NCBI RefSeq assembly: GCF_009467825.1
Contig: NZ_WIOK01000011.1
Coordinates: forward strand, 119,573-183,572
DNA from: Cyclobacterium xiamenense
GTDB lineage: Bacteria > Bacteroidota > Bacteroidia > Cytophagales > Cyclobacteriaceae
Direction: 5' to 3'
DNA: 64,000 nucleotides
Position numbers and translations under genes: made by a program
Shown here: one piece after another, positions 55,624 through 63,843 of the stretch
Numbering within the stretch: position 1 is the stretch's first letter
Layout: each line of letters begins with the position of its first letter
The notes under the pieces: generated by a model
Database searches by the model: none
What the model saw: only the letters and a program-made list of their open reading frames with translations
Told to the model about the DNA's origin: nothing

Positions 55624-55779
55624 CTGCGTAATAAAAAGTCTTTTAATCAAGGGTTTACAGCGAAATATACACATTAAATCAGATAAAAGATAGTGTGGGA
55701 AAGCATTTCGAACAATTGGATCAACTATCTGAGTTGCCAACCATTCTCTCCTATTTTGGTACTGCTACCGTATACTACC

Positions 55780-55809
55780 TTGACAAATCCGGGATATTCC
55801 GTACATTTA
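55780..55809 (+). promoter_or_regulatory. Candidate promoter for the MbtH-like/PL8/sulfatase genes
   Basis: TTGACA at 55780-55785, then TACATTTA at 55802-55809, with 19 bp between TTG and TA. It fits the Bacteroidota TTG-N19-TAnnTTTG model at all but the last base. The MbtH-like ATG is 25 bp further on. Confidence 0.5.
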
Positions 55810-55834
55810 ATAGACAAACAAACGTTTTGAACCA

Positions 55835-56068
55835 ATGTGGGACGACGACGACGATACCCGACAATACCTGGTGGTGGTTAACCATGAAGAGCAATACAGC
55901 ATTTGGCCGGAGGGCCGTGAACTTCCGCTTGGCTGGCAAGCGGTCGGAAAAGCAGGAACCAAGCAGGAATGCCTGGATTATATAGAAGAAGTTTGGACCG
56001 ATATGCGGCCGCTTTCTTTGCGAAAAAAAATGGAAGAAATGCAGCGCAATCGGGAAAAAGACAGCTAA
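55835..56068 (+). CDS. MbtH-like protein, without a nonribosomal peptide synthetase in the window
   Basis: The 77-residue protein carries the full MbtH signature: Asn-His-Glu-Glu-Gln-Tyr-Ser-Ile-Trp24-Pro25, Pro-Leu-Gly-Trp34, a Cys in Glu-Cys-Leu-Asp-Tyr-Ile and Trp54-Thr-Asp-Met-Arg-Pro-Leu-Ser-Leu-Arg. MbtH proteins bind and activate adenylation domains of nonribosomal peptide synthetases. The N-terminus has a short Asp run (Met-Trp-Asp-Asp-Asp-Asp-Asp) not typical of the family, and the C-terminus is basic and helical. No synthetase or adenylation gene is in the window; the next gene is a polysaccharide lyase, 47 bp away. It may serve a distant synthetase or have a changed partner. Confidence 0.88.
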   Translation: MWDDDDDTRQYLVVVNHEEQYSIWPEGRELPLGWQAVGKAGTKQECLDYIEEVWTDMRPLSLRKKMEEMQRNREKDS

Positions 56069-56115
56069 CTATCTTCGTAAAAGAAACCCGTTTCACCCCC
56101 AAAATACCAAAATTC

Positions 56116-58296
56116 ATGCATGTACGCACGAGACTAACGCCTTTGCTGCTAACGGCTCTTTTGATCCTGGTGCTACCCTTTAGCGGCAGGGCCAATGAAC
56201 TGGATACCATTCGACATCGAGTAGTAGCCGAATTGCTAAAAACCGAGGTTTCGGAGGCAAAGGTACAGGATATTCTGGACCGAATGCGTTCGGACGGTTC
56301 GTTTCCGGATATCAACTACGAAGATTTGAGCCGAACGGCAGGCTTTCCCCACCGACATCATACCGCAGATTTGGTGTATTTGGCAACGGCCTACCGCAAA
56401 CCCTCCTCCTCGTTTTACCAGGATCCGGAGTTAAAGCAAAAAATTACCGTTTCTCTGGATTATTGGGTGGAAAACGATTTTTTTGGCGATAACTGGCACA
56501 ACAACCAAATATCCACCCCGACCAATTTGGTAAACCTGATGCTGCTGATCGGAGATGAATTGCCGGAAGATTTGGTGGAAAGTGCGCAGCCCATCATTGG
56601 ACGGGCGCACATGAATGCTTCCGGAGCCCGTCCCAGTGGGGACCGCATTGTTATCGCTGGAATCCTGGCCAAGAACCTATTGTTTACCGGAGATAAGGCT
56701 GGGTTTGATGAGGTAATTTCCATCATTGCCAATGAAATCAAGTTTTCTACCGGAGAGCGGGGCATGCAACACGACTACAGTTTTCACCACCGGGTGGATC
56801 GGGTAAACAATACCACCTCCTATGGCTACGGTAAGTACGCCAATGCCTTCGGCGAATGGGCAGATTATGTGGCCGGTACCTCCTATGCCTTTGACACCGA
56901 TAGGATCAATCAGCTGGTGGATTATTACCTGGACGGGGTCTACAAGCAGCTGGTCTATGGTATCTACGAAGACATCAGCGTAAAGAACCGGGCCATTTCC
57001 AATCAAACCAGCTTTCAGCCGAAAGGGACGGTGGAGATCGAACGGCTTTTGCGCAGTACCGATTACCGGAAAGCAGAACTCGAGGAAATCATACAGCTAC
57101 GTAAAGGCGAGCGCTCTCCTACCCGCGCTTTTGCTAAATTTTTCTGGCAAACAGAACATTTTGTGCTGCAGCGACCGGATTTTTATACGACCGTGCGGAT
57201 GTTTTCCACCCGCAACCGCAACATGGAAATCCCCTACAATGGCCCAGGCATTACCACCCACCACCGGGCAGACGGCACCAATTACCTCCAGCTAACCGGC
57301 AACGAATACCACGATATCTGGCCCGTATACGACTGGCAGAAAATATCCGGTACCACCATTCTTCAAAAACCCGAATTACACGGTCCCGATGATATCCAGA
57401 TGGATGGGTTGACGGATTTTGTGGGTGCTGCCGATGACGGCTATTTCGGTGCGGTAGGCTTTGATTTTATCAGTCCGCACGATGGTACCAGGGCAAAAAA
57501 GGGATGGTTTTTCTTTGATCGGGTCTTTGTTTGTCTGGGGGCCGGAATTGCTTCGGATAAGCCCCATTCCGTAGCCACGACGGTGGATCAGGTCTTGCTC
57601 CGGGGCCCGATCCGGGTACAGCAAAAGGACAGTGATTCCCGGGTCTTACCTGAGGGGGAACACAAACTGGAAGAGTTGGAATGGTTGTACCACGACGGTG
57701 TGGGCTATTGGTTTCCCGACCGACCTACGCTACAGGTGAAGAATCAGGTCGAGCGGGGCAGTTGGGCCGATATCACCGATCAGAAAAACATTTCCACGGA
57801 AGAAATACAGAAAAAGGTTCTGACCGCTTATTTCGATCACGGTATTCGCCCTCAGGAAGCGGGATATGCCTATGTGGTCGCTCCAAGAGTTAATGCGAAA
57901 GAACTGGCTTCCCTTTCACGGTCCGGATTAGCCATTCTGGCTAATAATCAGCGGTTACAGGCGGTACACCACCCTGGCCTGGAGCAAACGCAAGCCGTAT
58001 TTTACGAGGCAGGCTCCCTTTCTCTGCCTGATGGGACCGAAGTGACCGCAGCGCAGCCGGGGATTGTACTAGTAATGGGTAAAGAAAACGCCAACAGTTC
58101 CGTAACCGTCGCCGATCCCTTGCGATCGGCAGAGGTTTTTGTGATCCACCTTCCCGGCCGGTACGAGACACCATCCGAGGGCATTACGGCTGACTGGGAC
58201 AGCGCTACGAACAGCACGCGGCTCGACATTGAATTGCCTCAAGGAGTTTATGCCGGGAAATCCGTAACGCTAGAACTGCAGCGCCGTGACCAGTAG
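56116..58296 (+). CDS. Secreted polysaccharide lyase family 8 (chondroitin/hyaluronan-type lyase)
   Basis: I use the ATG at 56116, which gives a signal peptide (to Ser-Gly-Arg-Ala-Asn); the longer frame to 55969 overlaps the MbtH-like gene. The 726-residue protein has the PL8 alpha/alpha toroid with Trp-His-Asn-Asn-Gln (127-131) and Met-Gln-His-Asp-Tyr-Ser-Phe-His-His-Arg (217-226), then Thr-Ser-Tyr-Gly-Tyr-Gly (234-239), which hold the catalytic His and Tyr, followed by C-terminal beta domains. PL8 enzymes cut uronate-containing glycosaminoglycans by beta-elimination. The sulfatase gene next to it suggests a sulfated substrate. No SusC/SusD pair or T9SS tail is visible nearby. Confidence 0.9.
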   Translation: MHVRTRLTPLLLTALLILVLPFSGRANELDTIRHRVVAELLKTEVSEAKVQDILDRMRSDGSFPDINYEDLSRTAGFPHRHHTADLVYLATAYRKPSSSFYQDPELKQKITVSLDYWVENDFFGDNWHNNQISTPTNLVNLMLLIGDELPEDLVESAQPIIGRAHMNASGARPSGDRIVIAGILAKNLLFTGDKAGFDEVISIIANEIKFSTGERGMQHDYSFHHRVDRVNNTTSYGYGKYANAFGEWADYVAGTSYAFDTDRINQLVDYYLDGVYKQLVYGIYEDISVKNRAISNQTSFQPKGTVEIERLLRSTDYRKAELEEIIQLRKGERSPTRAFAKFFWQTEHFVLQRPDFYTTVRMFSTRNRNMEIPYNGPGITTHHRADGTNYLQLTGNEYHDIWPVYDWQKISGTTILQKPELHGPDDIQMDGLTDFVGAADDGYFGAVGFDFISPHDGTRAKKGWFFFDRVFVCLGAGIASDKPHSVATTVDQVLLRGPIRVQQKDSDSRVLPEGEHKLEELEWLYHDGVGYWFPDRPTLQVKNQVERGSWADITDQKNISTEEIQKKVLTAYFDHGIRPQEAGYAYVVAPRVNAKELASLSRSGLAILANNQRLQAVHHPGLEQTQAVFYEAGSLSLPDGTEVTAAQPGIVLVMGKENANSSVTVADPLRSAEVFVIHLPGRYETPSEGITADWDSATNSTRLDIELPQGVYAGKSVTLELQRRDQ

Positions 58297-58377
58297 ATTT
58301 TTTCTGGTGATCATTTGCAGTTGGATACCTTCGGGAAGAAAACCGATTACTGTACTACTTCTTTAGACAACTAATTT

Positions 58378-59694
58378 ATGCGAATGCTACCTGTCAAACT
58401 CTTAATTGCTTGTTTTTGGCTTCTCATGTTCCTGGGGATTCATTCCCTCCAGGCCCAACAGCCTCCTAACATCGTCCTTATCCTGGCGGATGATCTGGGC
58501 CACGAGGTCTTGCCGGCCTATGGGAATAACGATCATCAAACGCCCTCCCTGGACCGCATGGCTGCCGGAGGAATGGTATTTGAAAATGCCCATGCCATGC
58601 CCTTGTGTACCCCCTCCCGGGTACAACTGATGACAGGGAAATACAATTTTCGCAATTACATCGGTTTCGGCTTGCTGGACCCTAATGAGAAAACCATGGC
58701 CCACTGGCTTCAAGAACAGGGCTATGCCACCTGCGTGGTGGGCAAATGGCAATTGTATGGCAATGCACGGCAGCGGGAATTGGCCGGGGGAAAGATTGGC
58801 AGCCGGCCGGAGGAAGCGGGCTTCGATTCCTACCGGCTGTGGCAGGTGAGCGATCTGGGTTCCCGGTATAAGGATCCCCTACTGGAAACCAAAGACAATG
58901 GCCTGGAAAAGTTTGACGGGCAGTACGGTCCGGACCTTTTTACCGATTACCTGGAGGACTTTGTGGAGCAGCAGGCAGGTGATCCCTTTTTCGCTTATTT
59001 CCCCATGGCGCTGACCCACGATCCCTTTGAGCCTTACCCCGGTTCCCCTGATTTTGCATCCTACGATCCCCAAAAGCGGGTCAACGATCCTCAGTATTTT
59101 CCTGGGATGGTGACCTATATGGACAAGTTGGTGGGACGGATTATCGACAAGGTGGCTGAACTGGGCATTGCCGAAAAGACCCTGATCCTGTTTGTGGGTG
59201 ATAACGGCACCGACCGGGATGTGGTCACCAGGTTTAAGGGACAGGAGTTGCGCGGCAACAAGGGCTATACCAACGATCTGGGAACGCATGTGCCGATGTT
59301 GGCCTATTGGCCAGGGACGGTCGCCGCGGGCAGCAGAAACGAAAATTTGATCGACCTGTCGGATTTTTTACCCACGTTGCTGGAAGTATCCGGAAAGGAA
59401 CCCAATGCCTTGCCCGGACCGCTGGATGGGATCAGTTTTTATCCCCAATTGACGGATTCCGGGTACACCGGGCCGGTGCGGGAATGGGTATTTTGCCATT
59501 ATGACCCCAATTGGGGCAATTTCAGGCCCCGGACTTTTGTACACGACACCGACTGGAAGTACTATGCCGATGGAGAAATCTACGATCTCCGCAACGATTT
59601 GCTGGAAACCCGGCCGCTCGATTTTGCAGCGTTGGATGCTACCGGTAAAAAAGCGATTCGCAAACTCCGTAAGGTGCTGAAGCAGATGCGGTAG
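58378..59694 (+). CDS. Secreted sulfatase (formylglycine-dependent)
   Basis: The 438-residue protein has a signal peptide (to Ser-Leu-Gln-Ala-Gln) and a sulfatase domain: metal Asp38-Asp39 in Ile-Leu-Ala-Asp-Asp-Leu-Gly, the maturation motif Cys77-Thr-Pro-Ser-Arg, His/Lys active-site residues including Val-Val-Gly-Lys-Trp (Lys about 122), and metal Asp-Asn in Val-Gly-Asp-Asn-Gly-Thr. Cys77 would become formylglycine by an FGE or anSME enzyme, not present here. It would remove sulfate from the lyase products. It follows the PL8 gene by 81 bp on the same strand. Confidence 0.93.
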   Translation: MRMLPVKLLIACFWLLMFLGIHSLQAQQPPNIVLILADDLGHEVLPAYGNNDHQTPSLDRMAAGGMVFENAHAMPLCTPSRVQLMTGKYNFRNYIGFGLLDPNEKTMAHWLQEQGYATCVVGKWQLYGNARQRELAGGKIGSRPEEAGFDSYRLWQVSDLGSRYKDPLLETKDNGLEKFDGQYGPDLFTDYLEDFVEQQAGDPFFAYFPMALTHDPFEPYPGSPDFASYDPQKRVNDPQYFPGMVTYMDKLVGRIIDKVAELGIAEKTLILFVGDNGTDRDVVTRFKGQELRGNKGYTNDLGTHVPMLAYWPGTVAAGSRNENLIDLSDFLPTLLEVSGKEPNALPGPLDGISFYPQLTDSGYTGPVREWVFCHYDPNWGNFRPRTFVHDTDWKYYADGEIYDLRNDLLETRPLDFAALDATGKKAIRKLRKVLKQMR

Positions 59695-60086
59695 TAGACG
59701 GTTGCGAAATAGAAAACCATATAAGGCATTGAAGGCGATATAAGTGTGTTAAAAAAGCAACCATATAAGGGATTGAAGGCCATATAAGTGGTTTAATAAA
59801 GGAATCATATCAGGCATACAAGTGGGATCTAAGACAGAAAAATAACCTTTATCTTGATTTACAATTGGATATTGTACAAAAAAATAGGCAGCAATCCATA
59901 TTATCAAAAAAGTCTTATATGCCCTTATATGGTTTATAAAAAAGGAACCATATAAGGCATTGAAGGACATAGTAGAGGCGTTTAAGATCGAAAATCGCCC
60001 TTCCCTCGCTTTAAAGTTGCGTATTACACAGAAAATTTTCAAAAAAACTTATATGCTCTAATATGCCTTATATGGTTTAATAATAA

Positions 60087-60420
60087 GTGGACCCATAGAC
60101 GTGGCAGTCAAAGAGCTGGGAATGTGTATGGATTGAGGCCTATATTTCGCGCCTTCAGCGCTTGGGATGCTGCTATCCACATTGTTGTCACAGGGCTACA
60201 CCCTGCGCTGTGGTATTGCGCGCCTTCAGCGCTAGGAATTCAAAACTCGTCTTTTTCCTTAGATGCCTTTTATGAATTGAAAATAAGTGGAACCATATAA
60301 GGGCATAGAGAAAGAGCCCCTGGCAGATTACATAGTCTCCTTTGGTTTCAAAATCATATGGTGCAGAACCCATAGATAAGAAGATCCCTATGTATGCTCA
60401 TGTGCCCTATGTGGTTAAAA
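60087..60420. repeat. Repeat A, copy 1
   Basis: Contains two GCGCCTTCAGCGCT hairpin-like motifs and an ACAGGGCTACACCCTGCGCTGTGG segment; matched almost base for base at 61161-61494. Confidence 0.8.
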
Positions 60421-60424
60421 AACG

Positions 60425-60570
60425 AAATTTTTACGGCGCTGAAGCAAATATATATGAGGGATTTTGAAAGGCATTAGATTTTGTCATTGAATAAAAACCC
60501 ACGTTGGCTAACAAACTGCTTTCAGCTAATTTCCATTAATAACCTTATATTTCCTTATATGCCTTATATG
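60425..60570. repeat. Repeat B, copy 1
   Basis: Starts TTTTTACGGCGCTGAAGC and includes GGCATTAGATTTTGTCATTG; repeated at 61010-61150. Its end overlaps the start of repeat C. Confidence 0.75.
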
Positions 60571-60718
60571 GTTTAAAAAAACCTGAATCCTATAAGGGCA
60601 TAGAAGAGGAACCCCGGGCAGACTAAAAAGTCTACGTTGGTTTCAAAATCTTATGGTGCAGAACCCATAGTTAAGAAGAGCCCTATGTGCGCTCATGTGC
60701 CCTATGTGGTTAAAAAAC
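60553..60718. repeat. Repeat C, copy 1
   Basis: Starts CCTTATATGCCTTATATGG and includes AAAAAGTCTACGTTGGTTTC; repeated at 60843-61006. Confidence 0.75.
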
Positions 60719-60723
60719 TAAAT

Positions 60724-60805
60724 TTTTACGGCGCTGATAGGCATATAAGCAAAAATTTAATGGGGCATGATTCTTTTTTGAAGCCTTAAGATCTCGAAGA
60801 AATGG
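60724..60805. repeat. Repeat D, copy 1
   Basis: Includes AGGCATATAAGC and GAAGCCTTAAGATCTCGAA; repeated at 61501-61582. Confidence 0.7.
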
Positions 60806-60842
60806 AAACCATCAATTCAATCGATGTAAAACCCTGAAATGA

Positions 60843-61006
60843 CCTTATATGCCTTATATGGTTTAAAAAAACTTGAATCCTATAAGGGCATAGAAGAGGA
60901 AGCCCGGGCAGATTAAAAAGTCTACGTTGGTTTCAAAATCTTATGGTGCAGAACCCATAGTTAAGGAGATCCCTATGTGCGCTCATGTGCCCTATGTGGT
61001 TAAAAA
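60843..61006. repeat. Repeat C, copy 2
   Basis: Second copy with a few substitutions. Confidence 0.75.
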
Positions 61007-61009
61007 TGA

Positions 61010-61150
61010 AACTTATACGGAGCTGAAGCAAATATATATGAGGGATTTTGAAAGGCATTAGATTTTGTCATTGAATAAAAACCCGTGTTGGCTAACAAAC
61101 TGCTTTCAGCCTATTTACATCAATAACCTTATATTTCCTTATTATATGGT
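61010..61150. repeat. Repeat B, copy 2
   Basis: Second copy; the final CCTTATATGCCTTATATGG of copy 1 is shortened here to CCTTATTATATGG. Confidence 0.75.
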
Positions 61151-61160
61151 TAGAAAATGG

Positions 61161-61494
61161 GTGGACCCATAGACGCACCAGTCAAAGAGTAGGGACTGCG
61201 TATGGATTGACGCCTATATTTCGCGCCTTCAGCGCTTGGGATGCTGCTATCCACATTGTTGTCACAGGCCTACACCCTGCGCTGTGGTATTGCGCGCCTT
61301 CAGCGCTAGGAATACAAAACTCGTCTTTTTCCTTAAATGCCTTTTATGAATTGAAAATAAGTGGAACCATATAAGGGCATAGAGAAAGAGCCCCTGGCAG
61401 ATTACATAGTCTCCTTTGGTTTCAAAATCTTATGGTGCAGAACCCATAATTAAGAAGAGCCTATGTGCGCTCATGTGCCCTATGTAGTTAAAAA
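61161..61494. repeat. Repeat A, copy 2
   Basis: Second copy of the 334-bp repeat; differs by a few substitutions and a small deletion in the final GAAGAGCCTATGTGC part. Confidence 0.8.
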
Positions 61495-61500
61495 CGAAAC

Positions 61501-61582
61501 TTATACGGCGCTGAAAGGCATATAAGCAAAATTTTAATGAGACATGATTCTTTTTTGAAGCCTTAAGATCTCGAAAAAATGG
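61501..61582. repeat. Repeat D, copy 2
   Basis: Second copy; similarity stops at AATGG, 46 bp before the putative IS66 end at 61629. Confidence 0.7.
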
Positions 61583-61645
61583 GGTATCCCTTCGGCCTGA
61601 TACCTGTAGGGAATGAGGCCGTAAATTAGTAAGCGATTTTTAAGA

Positions 61646-63160
61646 TCAGGCTTCTTCCTGTTTGATTGGGAGGTATTTTTCCAGGTCATTCACCCTTGCA
61701 TCGGCAATGGTGTTCAAGGTATCCTTAAGCCATTGGTAAGGTTCAATCCCGTTTAATTTGCAGGTTCCAAAGAAGGAATACATCATGGCCGCATGTTCGG
61801 CCGCCTGATGGGAGCCGGCAAAAAGATAGTTCTTTCTGCCCAATGCTACCGGGCGAATACTGTTTTCCACTTGATTGTTGTCAATTTCCCATGCTCCGTT
61901 ATCCTTATACCGTTTCAACCTGGGCCATAGGTTTTGAGTATAGGATAACGCTTTGCCAATGCCACTTTTTGGCAATACGGTGTCGCAAGCTGATTGGACA
62001 CGCATCCATTTCTCCATTTTCTTCAGGATACGGGTAGCCATTCGCTTTCGGTAATAATAGCGTTGTTGGTGCGAATAGCCTGCCTCTTTGGCTTTACGCT
62101 CTATTGCATACAGCTTTTGGATCATGACCAGCATCTGCTTAGCTCTTTTCGCATCGTTGGAGAGGGCTTTTTCAAAATAGCGTCTGGCATGGGCCATACA
62201 GGCCAAAAGGGTGATTCCTTTGCGGTGAGAAAAAACCTCATAAGCAGCGTACCCATCCGTCTGCAGCGCACCCTGAAAGCCCTGCAAAAACAGCTCTGGA
62301 CCCTCTCTGCCCCGGTTTCTTCGGTAATCAAAGCAGACCAGCCTTTCTTCCGGGGCCCGGTATACCCAATGATAACCGGTATGGGTGGCCCCTTTCTTTT
62401 CCGAGCTCTGGACGGGAAGTGGTGTTTCATCGGCATGTAAATAGGATGCCTTCAGGGTTTTTTCGCATAATAGTTCATATAGCGGGGTAAGCAGCGTGCA
62501 GGTGGCACTAAACCATCCACTGATGGTGGATTCGGCCAGGGTCACACCCTGCCGCTTAAACTGCTGCACCTGCCTGTAATAGGGAAGGTGGTCGATGAAC
62601 TTGCTGATCATAAGGTGGGCTAGCAGTCCCGGACCGGCGTTGCCTTGCGGGATAGGCAGAGACGGCAGTTTACCAATCCTCAGGGTCTGATCTCCACAAC
62701 TATCTGTCTGAACATATCGGGGACGGATATATTGCTTGACGAAGATCTTTCCAGGGGTATATTCCAGAATTTCAGTGATGGATTCACCGATTTTTTTTGC
62801 CCCCGAATCAAGTCCTTCAGGTTCTATGGTCTCGCTCTGGCGTGGAAGGTGAGCAGGAAGTTCAAGTCTGACTGCTTTGCGTTTCTTTTTTTTACGGCTG
62901 TAGTTTACCTGAATCGGTTCTTCCTCTTCCAACTCCATGGTTTCCGGGTGCAGGCCAAGGGTTAGCTGGCCGTTGTCTCCGGGAATGAAACGTTCCTGCT
63001 TAGAGCCGAAAACCATGCGCTTCAGGGCAGCGAGTTCGGCTTCCAGATACGCATTTTTTTGCTTCAGTTCGGTGATGATACCAGCCTGTCTGCCCAGGTC
63101 TTTCTGAAGGGAAAGATAGTCTTCCTGGGTGATGATTTCCGGCTGGTTTTGCATGATCAA
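61646..63160 (-). CDS. tnpC: IS66 transposase TnpC
   Basis: The 504-residue protein has an N-terminal leucine-zipper-like coil (Ile-Thr-Glu-Leu-Lys-Gln-Lys-Asn-Ala-Tyr-Leu), Met-Val-Phe-Gly-Ser-Lys-Gln-Glu-Arg, a Cys region, and the catalytic DDE part with Tyr-Leu-His-Ala-Asp-Glu-Thr-Pro, Gln-Thr-Asp-Gly-Tyr-Ala-Ala-Tyr and Glu-Ile-Asp-Asn-Asn-Gln-Val-Glu-Asn-Ser-Ile-Arg-Pro, then Gly-Ser-His-Gln-Ala-Ala-Glu. All are hallmarks of IS66 transposases, which move the element by cut and paste. The frame is complete, so it may be active. Confidence 0.96.
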   Translation of the reverse strand: MIMQNQPEIITQEDYLSLQKDLGRQAGIITELKQKNAYLEAELAALKRMVFGSKQERFIPGDNGQLTLGLHPETMELEEEEPIQVNYSRKKKKRKAVRLELPAHLPRQSETIEPEGLDSGAKKIGESITEILEYTPGKIFVKQYIRPRYVQTDSCGDQTLRIGKLPSLPIPQGNAGPGLLAHLMISKFIDHLPYYRQVQQFKRQGVTLAESTISGWFSATCTLLTPLYELLCEKTLKASYLHADETPLPVQSSEKKGATHTGYHWVYRAPEERLVCFDYRRNRGREGPELFLQGFQGALQTDGYAAYEVFSHRKGITLLACMAHARRYFEKALSNDAKRAKQMLVMIQKLYAIERKAKEAGYSHQQRYYYRKRMATRILKKMEKWMRVQSACDTVLPKSGIGKALSYTQNLWPRLKRYKDNGAWEIDNNQVENSIRPVALGRKNYLFAGSHQAAEHAAMMYSFFGTCKLNGIEPYQWLKDTLNTIADARVNDLEKYLPIKQEEA

Positions 63161-63190
63161 AAATACTAAAATAGTGCCTTTTTACCTATT

Positions 63191-63556
63191 TTAAGACACT
63201 TTTTTTACTGTATTTTTGGGGGTATAACGGGGGCTTCGTTCCATGTTTTTCAGCTGAAATCCTTCGATGATCATTACCAGTTGGGACCAGGCCAGCGGGA
63301 GATTTTCCCCGTTGGATTCGGGAAGCAAAAAGACACCTTTTTCCAGTCTTTTGTAGTAAAGTACAAAACCTCCCGTTTCCCAATGCAACAGCTTTAGGCG
63401 GTCTCTGCGTTTGTTGAAAAAGACAAATACATCTCCGTTGGTGGCGTGCCGGTTGAGTTTTTCCGAGACAATGCCGCAGAGCCCGTCAAAACTCTTTCGC
63501 ATGTCGGTCGGCTTTGAAAACATAAAATAGCGGTGAGAGGATGTCAGCGAAAACAT
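63191..63556 (-). CDS. tnpB: IS66 accessory protein TnpB
   Basis: The 121-residue protein shows the TnpB signature Pro-Thr-Asp-Met-Arg-Lys-Ser-Phe-Asp-Gly-Leu, Asp-Val-Phe-Val-Phe-Phe-Asn-Lys-Arg-Arg-Asp-Arg-Leu-Lys-Leu-Leu and Phe-x-Leu-Tyr-Tyr-Lys-Arg-Leu-Glu-Lys-Gly. It is required for IS66 transposition in an unknown way. Its start overlaps the tnpA stop by one base, so they are coupled. Confidence 0.95.
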   Translation of the reverse strand: MFSLTSSHRYFMFSKPTDMRKSFDGLCGIVSEKLNRHATNGDVFVFFNKRRDRLKLLHWETGGFVLYYKRLEKGVFLLPESNGENLPLAWSQLVMIIEGFQLKNMERSPRYTPKNTVKKVS

Positions 63557-63843
63557 CAGAACAAGCAGATCAGGGATTTGATTTCCTCAACGGGTGTCCC
63601 TCGGGGTACCGAAAGGGTCACCCCATTGGGGTAGCGGATATCAACGGACTTTTCAACAATGGGACAGATGGCCCGGAATTCCCCTTCTGAAGATTCTTGG
63701 CTTTTCAGGTAAAGGCTACGCCAATAACCAAATTTGGCAAGGTTAATACCTTCGGCTACACAAAAGGTTTCCTGGGTCTGCTCACTTGATTCCCATTCCC
63801 GGACAAGGGAAAACATCTTTTTACGTAATTCCTCGGATCTCAT
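63556..63843 (-). CDS. tnpA: IS66 accessory protein TnpA
   Basis: The 95-residue protein has an N-terminal helix-turn-helix-like part (Trp-Glu-Ser-Ser-Glu-Gln-Thr-Gln-Glu-Thr-Phe-Cys, Phe-Gly-Tyr-Trp-Arg) and a C-terminal Ile-Arg-Tyr-Pro-Asn-Gly-Val-Thr-Leu segment usual for this family. It is the first gene of the element. Confidence 0.9.
   Translation of the reverse strand: MRSEELRKKMFSLVREWESSEQTQETFCVAEGINLAKFGYWRSLYLKSQESSEGEFRAICPIVEKSVDIRYPNGVTLSVPRGTPVEEIKSLICLF

Larger units (their letters stand above)
59701..61582. repeat. Gene-free mosaic of direct repeats and CCATATAAGG/CCTTATATGG inverted motifs
   Basis: About 1.9 kb with no supported gene between the sulfatase and the IS66 element. 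Four repeat types occur twice each: A (60087-60420 and 61161-61494), B (60425-60570 and 61010-61150), C (60553-60718 and 60843-61006) and D (60724-60805 and 61501-61582). A shorter tail (GTTTCAAAATCTTATGGTGC to CATGTGCCCTATGTGGTTAA) is in four copies. CCATATAAGG and its complement CCTTATATGG recur throughout and can pair with each other over long distances. Copies are near-identical with scattered substitutions. Confidence 0.85.
61629..63843 (-). mobile_element. IS66-family insertion element (right end not found)
   Basis: Three genes in IS66 order (tnpA, tnpB, tnpC reading from 63843 down) with the usual tight spacing. The left outer end may begin GTAAGCG at 61629-61635, the typical IS66 terminus. 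No matching CGCTTAC is present between 63844 and the window end, so the right terminus lies further on or is lost. A hairpin, GGTATC (61583-61588) with GATACC (61599-61604), lies between the repeats and this end. Confidence 0.8.

Noticed and set aside
59716..60860. CCATATAAGG and CCTTATATGG look like eukaryotic CArG boxes.
   Set aside because: They are the recurring edges of a bacterial repeat mosaic, and nothing else here is eukaryotic.
59701..61640. Possible CRISPR array because of repeated A/T-rich motifs.
   Set aside because: Repeat units are of unequal length (about 80-330 bp), spacing is irregular and there are no cas genes.
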